A stretch of DNA of 48,729 nucleotides, from positions 1 to 48,729 of the forward strand of contig WGDA01000008.1 of NCBI GenBank assembly GCA_015493505.1, in the 5' to 3' direction. Position numbers and translations under genes: made by a program. Positions within the stretch are counted from its first letter, which is position 1, and the number at the start of each line of letters is the position of its first letter. Below the pieces are notes generated by a model. That model worked only from the letters and a program-made list of their open reading frames with translations, made no database searches and was not told the DNA's origin. Source of the stretch: Pseudomonadota bacterium. Lineage in GTDB: Bacteria; Desulfobacterota; S145-22. Of the stretch, positions 32,616-41,401 are shown piece by piece.

Positions 32616-33977
32616 TTGAGAAGGCCTTATATCATACTCACGTTGGTGGGGATCCTGGGCGTGTCCTGCCTCTTTTTGTGGACATGCTCCTCTACCTTCT
32701 CGTTCTCGTGGCATACCAAAAAAGAGGTCGGAAAACGGCTGGAAAACACGCGCCCCTCTGAAAATGCCACAGCCCGCCCGGTTCCCTCACACCTATCCAG
32801 CGAAAAGAGCAAGCCGACAGGTGACAACGGGGTCCCGGTTCACAGTGTTCAGATTCTGCGTTTCTGGGGAAATTCGCCGACGGATATTGAATCGTTCATG
32901 ATAGAAATGAGTAAAAAGGGGATTGATACCATCTTTTTCCGGGTTTTTCAGAACCCTGGAGACACCCTTTTCCGCATTCTTCCAGTCAAAGCGAAAGCGG
33001 GTGTTTATTTCAAATCTTCACAAGCCCCCATTGTGTCGGACTTGCTGCCTCTGGTGTGTCGGGTCGCTCATGCCCAAGGAATTAAAGTTTATGCGTGGAT
33101 CAATACCCTGAACGCGACCTATCTGAACTGCTACCCGCGGGCGCGACATACTTCAAGGTACGACCTGAGTTTGAGAAAGCTGGTTAAAACACCCCGCATG
33201 AGCCCGTTTGATCCCTTGGTAAAAAAATGCCTTGCCAATCTTTTCGCGGATTTGGCGAAAAACCCCATTGACGGCATCCTGATTCAGGATGACCTGATTC
33301 TTCACTATAATGAGGACCTGAGCCCTGTTGCCGTACGCCAGTATGCGCAGGAAACTGGCACGGAAAAAGTAAAGCCGGGCACCTTTTACGTGGTCGAAAG
33401 AGGAAAGGGCAAAACGTTTCATTTGCATGGTTACCATGAAGCGTTTTGGCGCTGGAGTGCCTGGAAGAGCCGGAAGTTGGCCGGTTTTCTCAAAACCCTG
33501 ATCCAGCGCGCCAAAGCGGCCAGGCCAAACGTGAAAGTGGCGTTGAACATCAATTATGAGGCCCTCCTCATGCCGGAAGACGCCCTTGCCTGGTACTCGC
33601 GGGATATCCCGACCCTGGAAAAAATTGCCCATCCCGATCTTTACATGGTGATGTCATATCAGAAACAGATGGCTCGGGAGCTGGAGAAGCCTTACCCGGT
33701 CATTATTGAAGACCTTAAAAAGATGGTTAGAACGGCGGTGGGGCTTATCCCCCCGCCGGGGCGATGGATCTTCAAGGTTCAGACAGTCGACTGGAAAACG
33801 GGGCACCCCCTGAAAACAGAGCAGATCGTAAAGGCTGCCACCGCCATTGTTTCCGTTTCCCCGGTTAAAACCTGCCTGATGCCCTACGTCCCGTTTCTTT
33901 TGAGAGAGGTCCTGCGTGAAAAGAAATTGTGGACGGAGAGCGTTCGGGGAATTTCGCGACAAACGTCAAAAAATTGA
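32616..33977 (+). CDS. PgaB C-terminal-like glycoside hydrolase (membrane-anchored)
   Basis: A 453-residue protein with one N-terminal membrane anchor (YIILTLVGILGVSCLFLW) and a TIM-barrel domain like the C-terminal hydrolase half of PgaB (GH153/hypothetical glycosyl hydrolase 13). Marker segments are KVYAWINTLNATYL and the acidic motif DGILIQDDLILHYNED, then VKVALNINYEALL and DLYMVMSYQKQM. The N-terminal deacetylase half of PgaB is absent. It may cut a beta-1,6-hexosamine-type polysaccharide in the periplasm; the substrate is not proven. I chose the TTG at 32616 because AGGAGG lies five bases upstream and the promoter starts RNA near 32510. A longer in-frame reading back to 32370 lacks both. 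Confidence 0.75.
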   Translation: MRRPYIILTLVGILGVSCLFLWTCSSTFSFSWHTKKEVGKRLENTRPSENATARPVPSHLSSEKSKPTGDNGVPVHSVQILRFWGNSPTDIESFMIEMSKKGIDTIFFRVFQNPGDTLFRILPVKAKAGVYFKSSQAPIVSDLLPLVCRVAHAQGIKVYAWINTLNATYLNCYPRARHTSRYDLSLRKLVKTPRMSPFDPLVKKCLANLFADLAKNPIDGILIQDDLILHYNEDLSPVAVRQYAQETGTEKVKPGTFYVVERGKGKTFHLHGYHEAFWRWSAWKSRKLAGFLKTLIQRAKAARPNVKVALNINYEALLMPEDALAWYSRDIPTLEKIAHPDLYMVMSYQKQMARELEKPYPVIIEDLKKMVRTAVGLIPPPGRWIFKVQTVDWKTGHPLKTEQIVKAATAIVSVSPVKTCLMPYVPFLLREVLREKKLWTESVRGISRQTSKN

Positions 33978-34100
33978 CTTTTCGATGAAAGAGTACGACA
34001 TAGTTCCTAAAAAATCGTTGTAGAATAAGGGCATTGGTGAGGTTTTTTTTGGTATATTTATTGCTTGATTCGTACAAGGAGATCGTGAAAGGGAAAACTA

Positions 34101-35216
34101 ATGACTGAAAACACGTTTACCGGACTCTTCAAGGGTCAGAAAATTCTGGTAACGGGAGGAACAGGCACGGTTGGCCGCGCGATCGTGGAACAATTGCTGA
34201 ATTATGACCCCGCGGTTATCCGGGTGTTCAGCCGGGATGAAAGCAAACAGTTCGCCATGGCCCACGACCTGGATCATCACCCGAAGCTCCGTTTTCTGAT
34301 TGGGGATGTTAGAGACGCGAAGCGGATTCAATACGCCATGGAGGGGATTGATATCGTTTTCCATTGTGCCGGTATGAAACATGTCCCCGCATGTGAGTAC
34401 AACCCGTTTGAGGCGGTCAAAACGAACGTTATCGGGACACAGAATCTCATTGAAGCCGTATTCAAAGAGGATGTCCAAAAGGTTATCTTCACCGGGACTG
34501 ACAAGGCCGCCAATCCTACGAATACCATGGGCGCTACAAAACTTCTGGCGGAGCGTCTTGTCTCTTCGGCGAACTATTATAAAGGGAACCGGAAAACGGT
34601 TTTTACCTCGATTCGCTTTGGAAACGTGATGGGGTCCCGGGGGTCTGTTATCCCCCTTTTCAGGAGACAGATAGAGAAAAGAGGGCCCGTGACGGTCACG
34701 GATGGGTCGATTACCCGTTTTATGATGACGACACAGGATGCGGTGCGTCTCGTGTTTAAGGCAACGGAACTGGCCCAGGGGGGAGAGGTGTTTACCCTCA
34801 AGATGCCAGCCTTAAAACTTGGCGACCTCATTGATGTGATGATAGAAAATCTTGCGCCAAAGTTTGGATACGACCCTTCGGAGATTCAAATCGAGCAGAT
34901 AGGATTGCGACCAGGTGAGAAACCTTACGAGGAAATCCTGACGGAGGCGGACGCGAAAAACGCCTATGAAAACGATTCCATGTACATTACCCCACCTGTT
35001 ATTGCAGGGGAGGAATTTCCAAGGCGTTTCCCTGGGTGCCGAAAAGTCAGCCCGAGAACCTATACCTCCAACGATTTTCCTTTGCTCTCTAAAAGCGAGA
35101 TCAAAGAGCTGCTGGAACGGGAAGGCCTGCTTAAAGGGGATAACGGCTTGAGATCTCTTTTAATGCTTCACAAGGTTCCCGATATCGAGGTGATCAAGGA
35201 GTTGCTGTCAGAATGA
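34101..35216 (+). CDS. pseB: UDP-GlcNAc 4,6-dehydratase-type SDR (PseB-like)
   Basis: A 371-residue extended short-chain dehydrogenase of the FlaA1/PseB/CapD group. It has the NAD(P) site GGTGTVG (residues 19-25), CAGMKHVPACEYNPFEAVKTNV, TGTDKAANPTNTMGATK with Met in place of the usual catalytic Tyr (normal for this group) and the Lys, and SIRFGNVMGSRGSVIP. It makes a UDP-4-keto-6-deoxy-HexNAc, the first step to pseudaminic acid. LegB-type enzymes look alike, so the assignment leans on pseC and pseG next door. A GGGAAAA site precedes the ATG. It opens a tightly packed operon of ten genes to 44423. Confidence 0.88.
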   Translation: MTENTFTGLFKGQKILVTGGTGTVGRAIVEQLLNYDPAVIRVFSRDESKQFAMAHDLDHHPKLRFLIGDVRDAKRIQYAMEGIDIVFHCAGMKHVPACEYNPFEAVKTNVIGTQNLIEAVFKEDVQKVIFTGTDKAANPTNTMGATKLLAERLVSSANYYKGNRKTVFTSIRFGNVMGSRGSVIPLFRRQIEKRGPVTVTDGSITRFMMTTQDAVRLVFKATELAQGGEVFTLKMPALKLGDLIDVMIENLAPKFGYDPSEIQIEQIGLRPGEKPYEEILTEADAKNAYENDSMYITPPVIAGEEFPRRFPGCRKVSPRTYTSNDFPLLSKSEIKELLEREGLLKGDNGLRSLLMLHKVPDIEVIKELLSE

Positions 35217-36163
35217 AAAAAAAACATGTGCTGGTGACAGGAGGAGCGGGATTTATCGGGCGATGGGTGGTCAAACAATTGCTTGAAAAGGGGCATCGTG
35301 TCACGGCGCTGGATAACCTCAGCACGGGATCCCCGGAAAATATCGCCGAGTTTGAGGGAAACCCTGAATTTGCCTTCGTGGAAGGGACCATCCTCGATCC
35401 CAAAAGTATAGAGGCGTTGTTTCGTGAAAATCCGTTTGGAGCATGTTTCCATTTGGCTGCCGACATTGTTGTTCAGGACAGCATTGACCGGCCCGGTCAG
35501 GTTTTCGAAAACGATGTGAAGGGGACCTTCAATGTCCTTGAGGCGTGTCGCCGGGTTGGCACCCGTTTTCTGTTCATGTCCACGTGCATGGTTTACGAGC
35601 GGTCACAGGAATGGAGTGGCATAGCCGAATCTCACCCGACAAAACCTGTCTCGCCCTATGGCGCGTTCAAGATTGCCGGAGAGGCAATGACATTGTCTTA
35701 CTGGCACGCTTATGGGCTTCCCGTGACAGTGGTTCGCCCGTTTAATACCTATGGCCCCTATCAGCGCGCTGACGGCGAGGGCGGGGTTGTGGCTGTTTTC
35801 ACCAAGCGTAAATTGGAGGGGAAACCTTTACAGATTTACGGAGACGGCACACAAACCCGTGACCTGATGGAAGTGACGGATTGCGCCCGGTTCGTGGTAA
35901 TGGCGGGAATGTCCGACAAGACCCGGGGCGAAATCCTGAACGCGGGGACGGGCCGTGACGTCACGATCAACCAGCTTGCCGAAATAATCTCGGGGGGAAG
36001 GGTTCCCATCGAACACGTGCCCCATATTCACCCGCAAAGTGAGATTCCCAAGCTCTTGTGTAACTATAAAAAGGCGAGGGACCTTTTGGGGTGGCGGCCG
36101 AAGGTGAAATTGGAAGACGGGCTTCAACTTGTGGAGCAATGGATGGAGCGACAGGCATCGTGA
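35213..36163 (+). CDS. NAD-dependent sugar epimerase/dehydratase
   Basis: A 316-residue extended SDR with GGAGFIG (10-16), DNLSTGSPENI, a Ser-Tyr-x3-Lys triad (MSTCMVY ... SPYGAFK) and RPFNTYGPYQ, matching UDP-glucose 4-epimerase or GDP-mannose dehydratase-like enzymes. It lies between pseB and pseC with 4-base overlaps on both sides, so it belongs to the same pathway, but no such step exists in the standard pseudaminic route. It may adjust a hexosamine precursor or make a separate sugar for the glycan. Confidence 0.88.
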   Translation: MKKKHVLVTGGAGFIGRWVVKQLLEKGHRVTALDNLSTGSPENIAEFEGNPEFAFVEGTILDPKSIEALFRENPFGACFHLAADIVVQDSIDRPGQVFENDVKGTFNVLEACRRVGTRFLFMSTCMVYERSQEWSGIAESHPTKPVSPYGAFKIAGEAMTLSYWHAYGLPVTVVRPFNTYGPYQRADGEGGVVAVFTKRKLEGKPLQIYGDGTQTRDLMEVTDCARFVVMAGMSDKTRGEILNAGTGRDVTINQLAEIISGGRVPIEHVPHIHPQSEIPKLLCNYKKARDLLGWRPKVKLEDGLQLVEQWMERQAS

Positions 36164-37359
36164 ATCCGATACCCTACGGACGACAATCGATTTCTGAAGA
36201 GGATATTCAGGCGGTTGTCGACGTGTTGCGCTCCGACTGGATTACCCAGGGCCCCAGAATTACGGAATTTGAGGCGGCCTTGGCGGATTCGGTAGGTGCG
36301 GCGGATGCCGTGGCCTGCTCATCGGGGACAGCGGCGCTGCATCTCATAATGTGTGCTTTGGGCCTGGGCCCGGAGGATGTTGTGGTGACCACACCGCTGA
36401 CCTTCCTCGCCACGGCCAACGCCGCCCGCTTCACCAGCGCGCGGGTGGTGTTCTGCGACATTGACCCCGAGACTTTCAACCTCGACCCGAACCGTTTCGA
36501 GGCCATCGCGAAAGAGGCAACAGGGCGCAAAAAGGTGGTGGTTCCGGTCCACTTCGCCGGGCTCCCCTGCGACATGCCTGCCATCCATGGGATAGCCGAT
36601 CGGTACGGATGGATGGTTGTGGAGGATGGGTGCCATGCCCTGGGGGCCGCCTACGAGAATGCAACAGGCGAGGAAACAAAAGTGGGTGCGTCCCGGGACA
36701 GCCTCATGACCGCGTTCAGCTTTCACCCGGTCAAGGCGATCACCACGGGAGAGGGGGGAGCGGTTACGACCAACGATCCCGGGCTGGCCTCACGGTTGCG
36801 GCAGTTCCGGAACCATGGAACGGAAAAGAACCCAGAAAAGTTCCGGTATCCGGAGTTTGGGATGGATGGGGAGGCCCCAAACCCCTGGTATTATGAGATG
36901 ACGGTACTGGGATACAACTACCGCATGACCGATCTCCAGGCAGCACTGGGGCGATCCCAACTTGAACGACTCTCGCGGTTCATCCGGCGCAGACGCGAAA
37001 TTGCTCAACGGTATCAGGCGGCTTTCGCGGACATCCCCCTTATCAGGTTTCAGAAGATACCAGCAGGGTATCATTCCGCCTGGCATCTTTTTGTCCTCTT
37101 GATCGATTTCAAAAAGCTTGGGAAATCGCGCTGCGCAGTGATGGAATCTCTCCGAGAAAATGGGGTTCTGACGCAGGTGCATTACCTGCCCCTTCATTTA
37201 CAGCCGTACTACAGGGATACCCTCGGCACCGGTCCGGTGGATTTCCCCAACGCAGAGGCTTATTACGAAAGGGCCCTTTCCATCCCCCTTTTCCCGGCCA
37301 TGGCGGCCGAAGACGTGGCGCGCGTTATACAGGCCGTGAGAGAGGTCCTGACGGGGTGA
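36160..37359 (+). CDS. pseC: PLP-dependent 4-aminotransferase (PseC-like)
   Basis: A 399-residue DegT/DnrJ-type aminotransferase of the PseC group. The N-terminus PYGRQSISEEDIQAV, the cofactor lysine K192 in FSFHPVKAITTGEGG, D156 (VVEDGCHALGA) and LGYNYRMTDLQAALGRSQL are family marks. It adds the C4 amino group from glutamate to the 4-keto sugar made by PseB. I chose the GTG at 36160, which overlaps the preceding stop as GTGA and gives the usual N-terminus; the ATG at 36139 is possible. Confidence 0.93.
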   Translation: MNPIPYGRQSISEEDIQAVVDVLRSDWITQGPRITEFEAALADSVGAADAVACSSGTAALHLIMCALGLGPEDVVVTTPLTFLATANAARFTSARVVFCDIDPETFNLDPNRFEAIAKEATGRKKVVVPVHFAGLPCDMPAIHGIADRYGWMVVEDGCHALGAAYENATGEETKVGASRDSLMTAFSFHPVKAITTGEGGAVTTNDPGLASRLRQFRNHGTEKNPEKFRYPEFGMDGEAPNPWYYEMTVLGYNYRMTDLQAALGRSQLERLSRFIRRRREIAQRYQAAFADIPLIRFQKIPAGYHSAWHLFVLLIDFKKLGKSRCAVMESLRENGVLTQVHYLPLHLQPYYRDTLGTGPVDFPNAEAYYERALSIPLFPAMAAEDVARVIQAVREVLTG

Positions 37360-37363
37360 TGGG

Positions 37364-38398
37364 ATGAAAAAGAGGATATTCATTATTACGGAAGGCGGCA
37401 AGGGTATTGGCTTCGGACATCTCTCCCGTTGTTTTTCCCTGTATCATGCCTTGCGGCAAAAAGGCGAAGAACCCGTTTTCCTTGTCAACGAGGATTCCTC
37501 CGCGCTCTCTTTTCTTGCCTCCCTCGGTGGGAAGGAGATTCAAACGCGCCACCGGGCGGAATCCCTAAATGGGGTTCAAGGGCTCGGTGGAGAGCTGGCG
37601 GTGGTGGATTCCTATCGCCTCCCCTTGCCGGCCTATCAGGAGATCGCCGGCCGGTTCGACCTGCTGGTTTCCATCGACGACGAAAACCGTCTCCCTTATC
37701 CCCCGGGGTTCGTGGTCAACGGGGCGCTCTACGCCTCGGAGCTCCCTTATCCCCGCAGGCCAGGGGTGAATCTGCTTCTGGGCCCCGACTATTTCCTTCT
37801 CCGGCCGGAATACATGGGGATTCCCCCACGCGAGGTCCGCCGGGAGATTCGGGACATCCTGATTACCGTGGGGGGGGTGGACTGGTGCCATCTGACCCAG
37901 CGGCTGATCAAAATAGCCGGGGAGATGCCAGGGGTCACGCTTCACGTTTTGACCACCGACGGTTTCGACGACCTGGAGGGGATTCACAGGTCGGCGGATG
38001 AAGTCCCGGCGAAAGTCCTCTTTTACCATAACCGGAGAAACCTCGTTGAGGTTATGCGGCGGTGTGACATCGCCCTCTCAGCGGGTGGGCAGACCACGTA
38101 CGAACTGGCCGCGTGCGGGACACCTACCGTCGGGGTCTGCACGGTCCAAAACCAGTTGAAAAACCTCCTTGCGTGGGAGAAGGCGGGCTTTCTCCTGTTC
38201 GCGGGATGGGAAAATGATTCCCGGTTTGGCAACAAGATGCGACAGTGCCTGGAAACGATCACTCCACAAGAAACCCGGGCGCAAATGAGCCGCGAGGGTC
38301 GGAAAAGAATCGACGGGCGGGGACCGGCACGCGTGGCGGGGGCAATCTTATACCCTGGTGAGAGCGCAACCCCTTTTGAAAAAGCGGGGAATTTCTAA
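37364..38398 (+). CDS. pseG: UDP-2,4-diamido-trideoxy-altrose hydrolase (PseG-like)
   Basis: A 344-residue GT-B-fold nucleotide-sugar hydrolase. The N-terminus reads IITEGGKGIGFGHLSRC, with H19 at the position of the catalytic His of characterised PseG. The C-terminal half has the nucleotide-binding stretch SAGGQTTYELAACGTPTVGV. It removes UDP without epimerisation, the step that distinguishes the pseudaminic route from the legionaminic/sialic route, which uses a NeuC-type hydrolysing epimerase. It starts 4 bases after pseC. Confidence 0.9.
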   Translation: MKKRIFIITEGGKGIGFGHLSRCFSLYHALRQKGEEPVFLVNEDSSALSFLASLGGKEIQTRHRAESLNGVQGLGGELAVVDSYRLPLPAYQEIAGRFDLLVSIDDENRLPYPPGFVVNGALYASELPYPRRPGVNLLLGPDYFLLRPEYMGIPPREVRREIRDILITVGGVDWCHLTQRLIKIAGEMPGVTLHVLTTDGFDDLEGIHRSADEVPAKVLFYHNRRNLVEVMRRCDIALSAGGQTTYELAACGTPTVGVCTVQNQLKNLLAWEKAGFLLFAGWENDSRFGNKMRQCLETITPQETRAQMSREGRKRIDGRGPARVAGAILYPGESATPFEKAGNF

Positions 38399-38401
38399 AG
38401 C

Positions 38402-39163
38402 ATGAAGATTCTCTTTCTCGGAAACAACTATCTGGGCTGGCAGGTTTTGAAGTGGCTCAAGGAAACGGGACGGGAGATTGTCGGGTTGGTCATCCACCCT
38501 GAAGAAAAGCGGAAATTTACTGATGAAATCGTAAAAACAGCGGCGTTGCCCCAAGAGAGGGTCTTCGAGGCGCCGGCCTTGCAAGAGCCGGAAACGCTGG
38601 AGCGGATAAAATCCCTGAACGCGGACGTTGCCCTGTCCGTGATGTTCGGCTATATCCTTAAAAAAGAATTTGTGGCTTTTTTCCCTCGAGGCTGTTTCAA
38701 CCTCCACCCTTCTTACCTTCCTTATAACCGCGGAACTTACCCGAATGTCTGGAGCATCGTGGATGGGACACCCGCGGGCGTGACTCTCCATGTCGTGGAC
38801 AAGGGGGTAGACACGGGGCCGATTATCGCTCAAAAGGAGGTAAAGATCGATCCTGTAGACACCGGAGAAAGCCTGTACCACAAACTGGAGCAGGCGGGTA
38901 TCCTCCTCTTTAAAGAGGCCTGGCCGCGTGTGGAAAAGGGTGAATACACACCCATCCCCCAAGACACAACCGCGGGAGTGTTTCACAAGAAGAGTGATGT
39001 GGAGAAAATCGACCGCATCGACCTGGACAAGGTTTATAAAGCGCGGGACCTGATTAACTTCCTTCGTGCCCGAACGTTTCCGCCTTATAAAGGAGCGTAT
39101 TTTGAAGTGGATGGCCAAAAGATTTACATGGCGTTGAAGTTATATAGTGAGGACGGGCCATGA
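38402..39163 (+). CDS. Sugar N-formyltransferase-type enzyme
   Basis: A 253-residue formyltransferase-fold protein (10-formyl-tetrahydrofolate dependent family). The catalytic Asn-His-Asp set is N100 and H102 (FNLHPSYLPYNRGTYPNVW) and D137 (GVDTGPII). It is too short for Met-tRNA formyltransferase, lacking that C-terminal OB domain. Its place between pseG and pseI, with no PseH-type acetyltransferase in the cluster, suggests it acylates the 4-amino group of the PseC product with formyl instead of acetyl. The ATG is 4 bases after pseG, and its stop overlaps the next start. Confidence 0.88.
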   Translation: MKILFLGNNYLGWQVLKWLKETGREIVGLVIHPEEKRKFTDEIVKTAALPQERVFEAPALQEPETLERIKSLNADVALSVMFGYILKKEFVAFFPRGCFNLHPSYLPYNRGTYPNVWSIVDGTPAGVTLHVVDKGVDTGPIIAQKEVKIDPVDTGESLYHKLEQAGILLFKEAWPRVEKGEYTPIPQDTTAGVFHKKSDVEKIDRIDLDKVYKARDLINFLRARTFPPYKGAYFEVDGQKIYMALKLYSEDGP

Positions 39164-39456
39164 AAGATACCGTCTTCGCAATTGCAACGATCCGACCATG
39201 GAATATTCAGATTGCCGAACAGTTCATTCGGGATCATCCCGAGTGGAAAATTCATCTGATCACGGAAAAAGGGGGGCTGAAAAAATCATTTCTGGAGGAA
39301 ATTCAGCCACTGTATTTTTTCCCTCACTGGTTCTATCTTGTTCCGAAGGATTCCTGCGGTGTGATAGATATCGAATTTTCAAAAGCGGAATTGTTAAAAA
39401 ATAATGTCGTTCAAGCCCTTGTCCGGATTCACCTGGAGGCGGAATCGGATGATTAA
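39160..39456 (+). pseudogene. Internally deleted second formyltransferase remnant
   Basis: A 98-residue open frame. The first 60 or so residues (FAIATIRPWNIQIAEQF ... LYFFPHWFYLVPKD) resemble the N-terminal Rossmann strand region of formyltransferases found in nonulosonate clusters. The last 35 (IDIEFSKAELLKNNVVQALVRI) resemble the end of that family. The central catalytic core with Asn-His-Asp is missing, yet the frame is open and still overlaps its neighbours (ATGA start, and 8 bases with pseI). Best read as an in-frame internal deletion. It could instead be a small functional domain protein. Family match is from memory. Confidence 0.55.
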
Positions 39457-40474
39457 AATAAGGAATTGTGAAATTGGAGAGGCGGCGCCGGCTTTTGTGA
39501 TCGCTGAAGCCGGAGCCAACCACAACAGGGATCTCAATTTGGCGAAGGAACTGATCGATATTGCGGTGGAAGCGGGTGCGGATGCCGTTAAATTTCAGAT
39601 ATACTCCGCTGAAACCATGTATTCCCGGAAGGTCCCATCCCATTCCGGATATCCAAAACCCCTTTGGAATCTCATTAAAGAAATTGAAACTCCCCGTGAC
39701 TGGATACCTGAATTGGCCGCCTATTGTGAGAAAAAGGGGATTATCTTCTTTGCCACCCCGTTCGACCTGAAGGCCGTAGACGATCTCGATCCCCATTCAG
39801 GCTTGTTCAAGATCGCTTCCTTTGAGCTCGTGGACTATCCTCTGCTGGAATATACGGCCAAGAAAGGGAAACCCATCATTCTTTCCACGGGGATGGCAAC
39901 CCTGGGGGAAATTCAGGAGGCCGTCGAGCGTATTGAGAAGTTGGGGAACCGAGACATTATCCTTCTCCAATGCGCTTCAAAATACCCAGCGGAACCGGCG
40001 ATTATGAACCTGCGCGCCATGGAGACGCTGCGGAAGGCCTTTCCGGGAGCGGTCGTGGGGCTTTCCGATCACACGATGGGCATTCACATCGCCGTTGCGG
40101 CGGTGGCCATGGGGGCAAAGGTTATTGAAAAGCATTTTACCCTGTCGCGGGGCATGGAAGGGCCGGACCATCCCTTCGCCATTGAGCCGGATGAGCTGAA
40201 AGAGATGATGCGTCAGATCCGGGACGTGGAAGCGGCGTTGGGTGATGGCCGTAAAGCGGGTCCCGCGCCGGAGGAGATGGAAAATTACCGCCTTGTGCGC
40301 CGGAGTATCCATGCCCAGGTTGATATTCCAAAAGGCACCTCGATTACCCAGGAGATGCTGGCCATCAAACGGCCGGGGTTTGGGATTCATCCGCGCTTCA
40401 TGGATATCATTATCGGTCGTCGGGCGCTTCGGGACATTGAGGCGGACGAATGGATTACGTGGGAGATGGTGTGA
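39449..40474 (+). CDS. pseI: Pseudaminic acid synthase (NeuB family)
   Basis: A 341-residue nonulosonic acid synthase that condenses the free hexose with phosphoenolpyruvate. It has AFVIAEAGANHNRDLNLAKELID, GADAVKFQIYSAETM, the barrel motif ATPFD, SDHTMGIHIAVAAVAMGAKVIEKHFTLSR, and a C-terminal SAF antifreeze-like domain (RRSIHAQVDIPKGTSIT). The N-terminal AEAG-x-NHN motif is somewhat closer to NeuB/LegI than to PseI, but pseG next door supports PseI function. The start at 39449 is inside the preceding remnant. Confidence 0.9.
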   Translation: MIKIRNCEIGEAAPAFVIAEAGANHNRDLNLAKELIDIAVEAGADAVKFQIYSAETMYSRKVPSHSGYPKPLWNLIKEIETPRDWIPELAAYCEKKGIIFFATPFDLKAVDDLDPHSGLFKIASFELVDYPLLEYTAKKGKPIILSTGMATLGEIQEAVERIEKLGNRDIILLQCASKYPAEPAIMNLRAMETLRKAFPGAVVGLSDHTMGIHIAVAAVAMGAKVIEKHFTLSRGMEGPDHPFAIEPDELKEMMRQIRDVEAALGDGRKAGPAPEEMENYRLVRRSIHAQVDIPKGTSITQEMLAIKRPGFGIHPRFMDIIIGRRALRDIEADEWITWEMV

Positions 40475-40513
40475 AATTGTTTGTAAAATATCAACTGTGA
40501 TGAGTTGGTGGTT

Positions 40514-41398
40514 ATGAGTGTGACAAAGAGGAAAGAGAAAACTCCCGGTGTCATCGTCCAGGCGCGGACGGGGTCCACGCGCCTGCCGGGGAAGATTTTA
40601 AAGGAACTGCCGTATGGCAGCGGTATCACGGCCCTTGAGCAGGTAATCCAAAGGCTTCAGCGGTGCCGGGAGATTGAGAGAATTATCATCGCCACCACGA
40701 CAAACCCCGAGGACGATGTGATCGTGGAGATTGCGGAACGTAGTGGCGTATCATGGTTTCGCGGCAGCAGTGAGGACGTCCTTTCCCGTTATTTCGGGGC
40801 AGCGGTGAAATATCATGTGGACCCCGTCATCCGCGTCACCAGCGACTGCCCGTGCATTGACCCCGCAGTGGTGGATCGGTGCGTGGTGGAATTTAATGCC
40901 CGGGGCGTGTCATATCTCAGCAATACCCTGGAACGTTCCTTCCCCCACGGCCTCGATGTGGAGGTCTTTTCCTTCGAGGCGCTCGCGACCGCCCAAGAAC
41001 AGGCGAAAGCCCCTCCAGAGCGAGAGCACGTGACCCCGTATATCATCCAGCACGCGGAGGTGTTCTCCAGGGTTAACGTGAAGGCTTTTCCGGAAGAGAC
41101 AGGTCCCGGAATCAGGATCACACTGGATACGCGGGAAGACTACACCCTCCTGTGTGCTGTTTTCGATTTTCTGTACCCTGCAAACCCCTTTTTTGGAGCG
41201 CGGGAGATTGTGGAACTGTTTCACGCCAGGCCCTACCTTCACGAGATCAACCGGAAGGTGGTTCAAAAGAAGATTTTTCACTCCCTGCGTGAGGAATATC
41301 AAGAGGCCTTAAAGATACTGAAACTTCAGGATTTAAATCGGATGGTGTCATATCTGGAGCATAAACGCGCTGAAGTCGAAGAGGAAGGTAAGGGATAA
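40514..41398 (+). CDS. SpsF-like cytidylyltransferase
   Basis: A 294-residue nucleotidyltransferase of the SpsF type (COG1861). It has the N-terminal nucleotide site VIVQARTGSTRLPGKIL, then RCREIERIIIATTTNPEDD, VIRVTSDCPCIDP and HGLDVEVFSFEALA. In this operon it probably activates the nonulosonic acid to the CMP-sugar, the role usually held by PseF (a different subgroup of the same fold). The ATG at 40514 lacks a strong ribosome site; TTG 40505 and GTG 40508 are in frame. Ends 3 bases before the Maf gene. Confidence 0.85.
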   Translation: MSVTKRKEKTPGVIVQARTGSTRLPGKILKELPYGSGITALEQVIQRLQRCREIERIIIATTTNPEDDVIVEIAERSGVSWFRGSSEDVLSRYFGAAVKYHVDPVIRVTSDCPCIDPAVVDRCVVEFNARGVSYLSNTLERSFPHGLDVEVFSFEALATAQEQAKAPPEREHVTPYIIQHAEVFSRVNVKAFPEETGPGIRITLDTREDYTLLCAVFDFLYPANPFFGAREIVELFHARPYLHEINRKVVQKKIFHSLREEYQEALKILKLQDLNRMVSYLEHKRAEVEEEGKG

Positions 41399-41401
41399 GG
41401 C

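Noticed and set aside
33974-34005. TTGACT upstream of pseB as a promoter
   Set aside because: No -10 box fits at 16-18 bases, and the -35 match overlaps the end of the preceding gene. The pse operon promoter is left unassigned.
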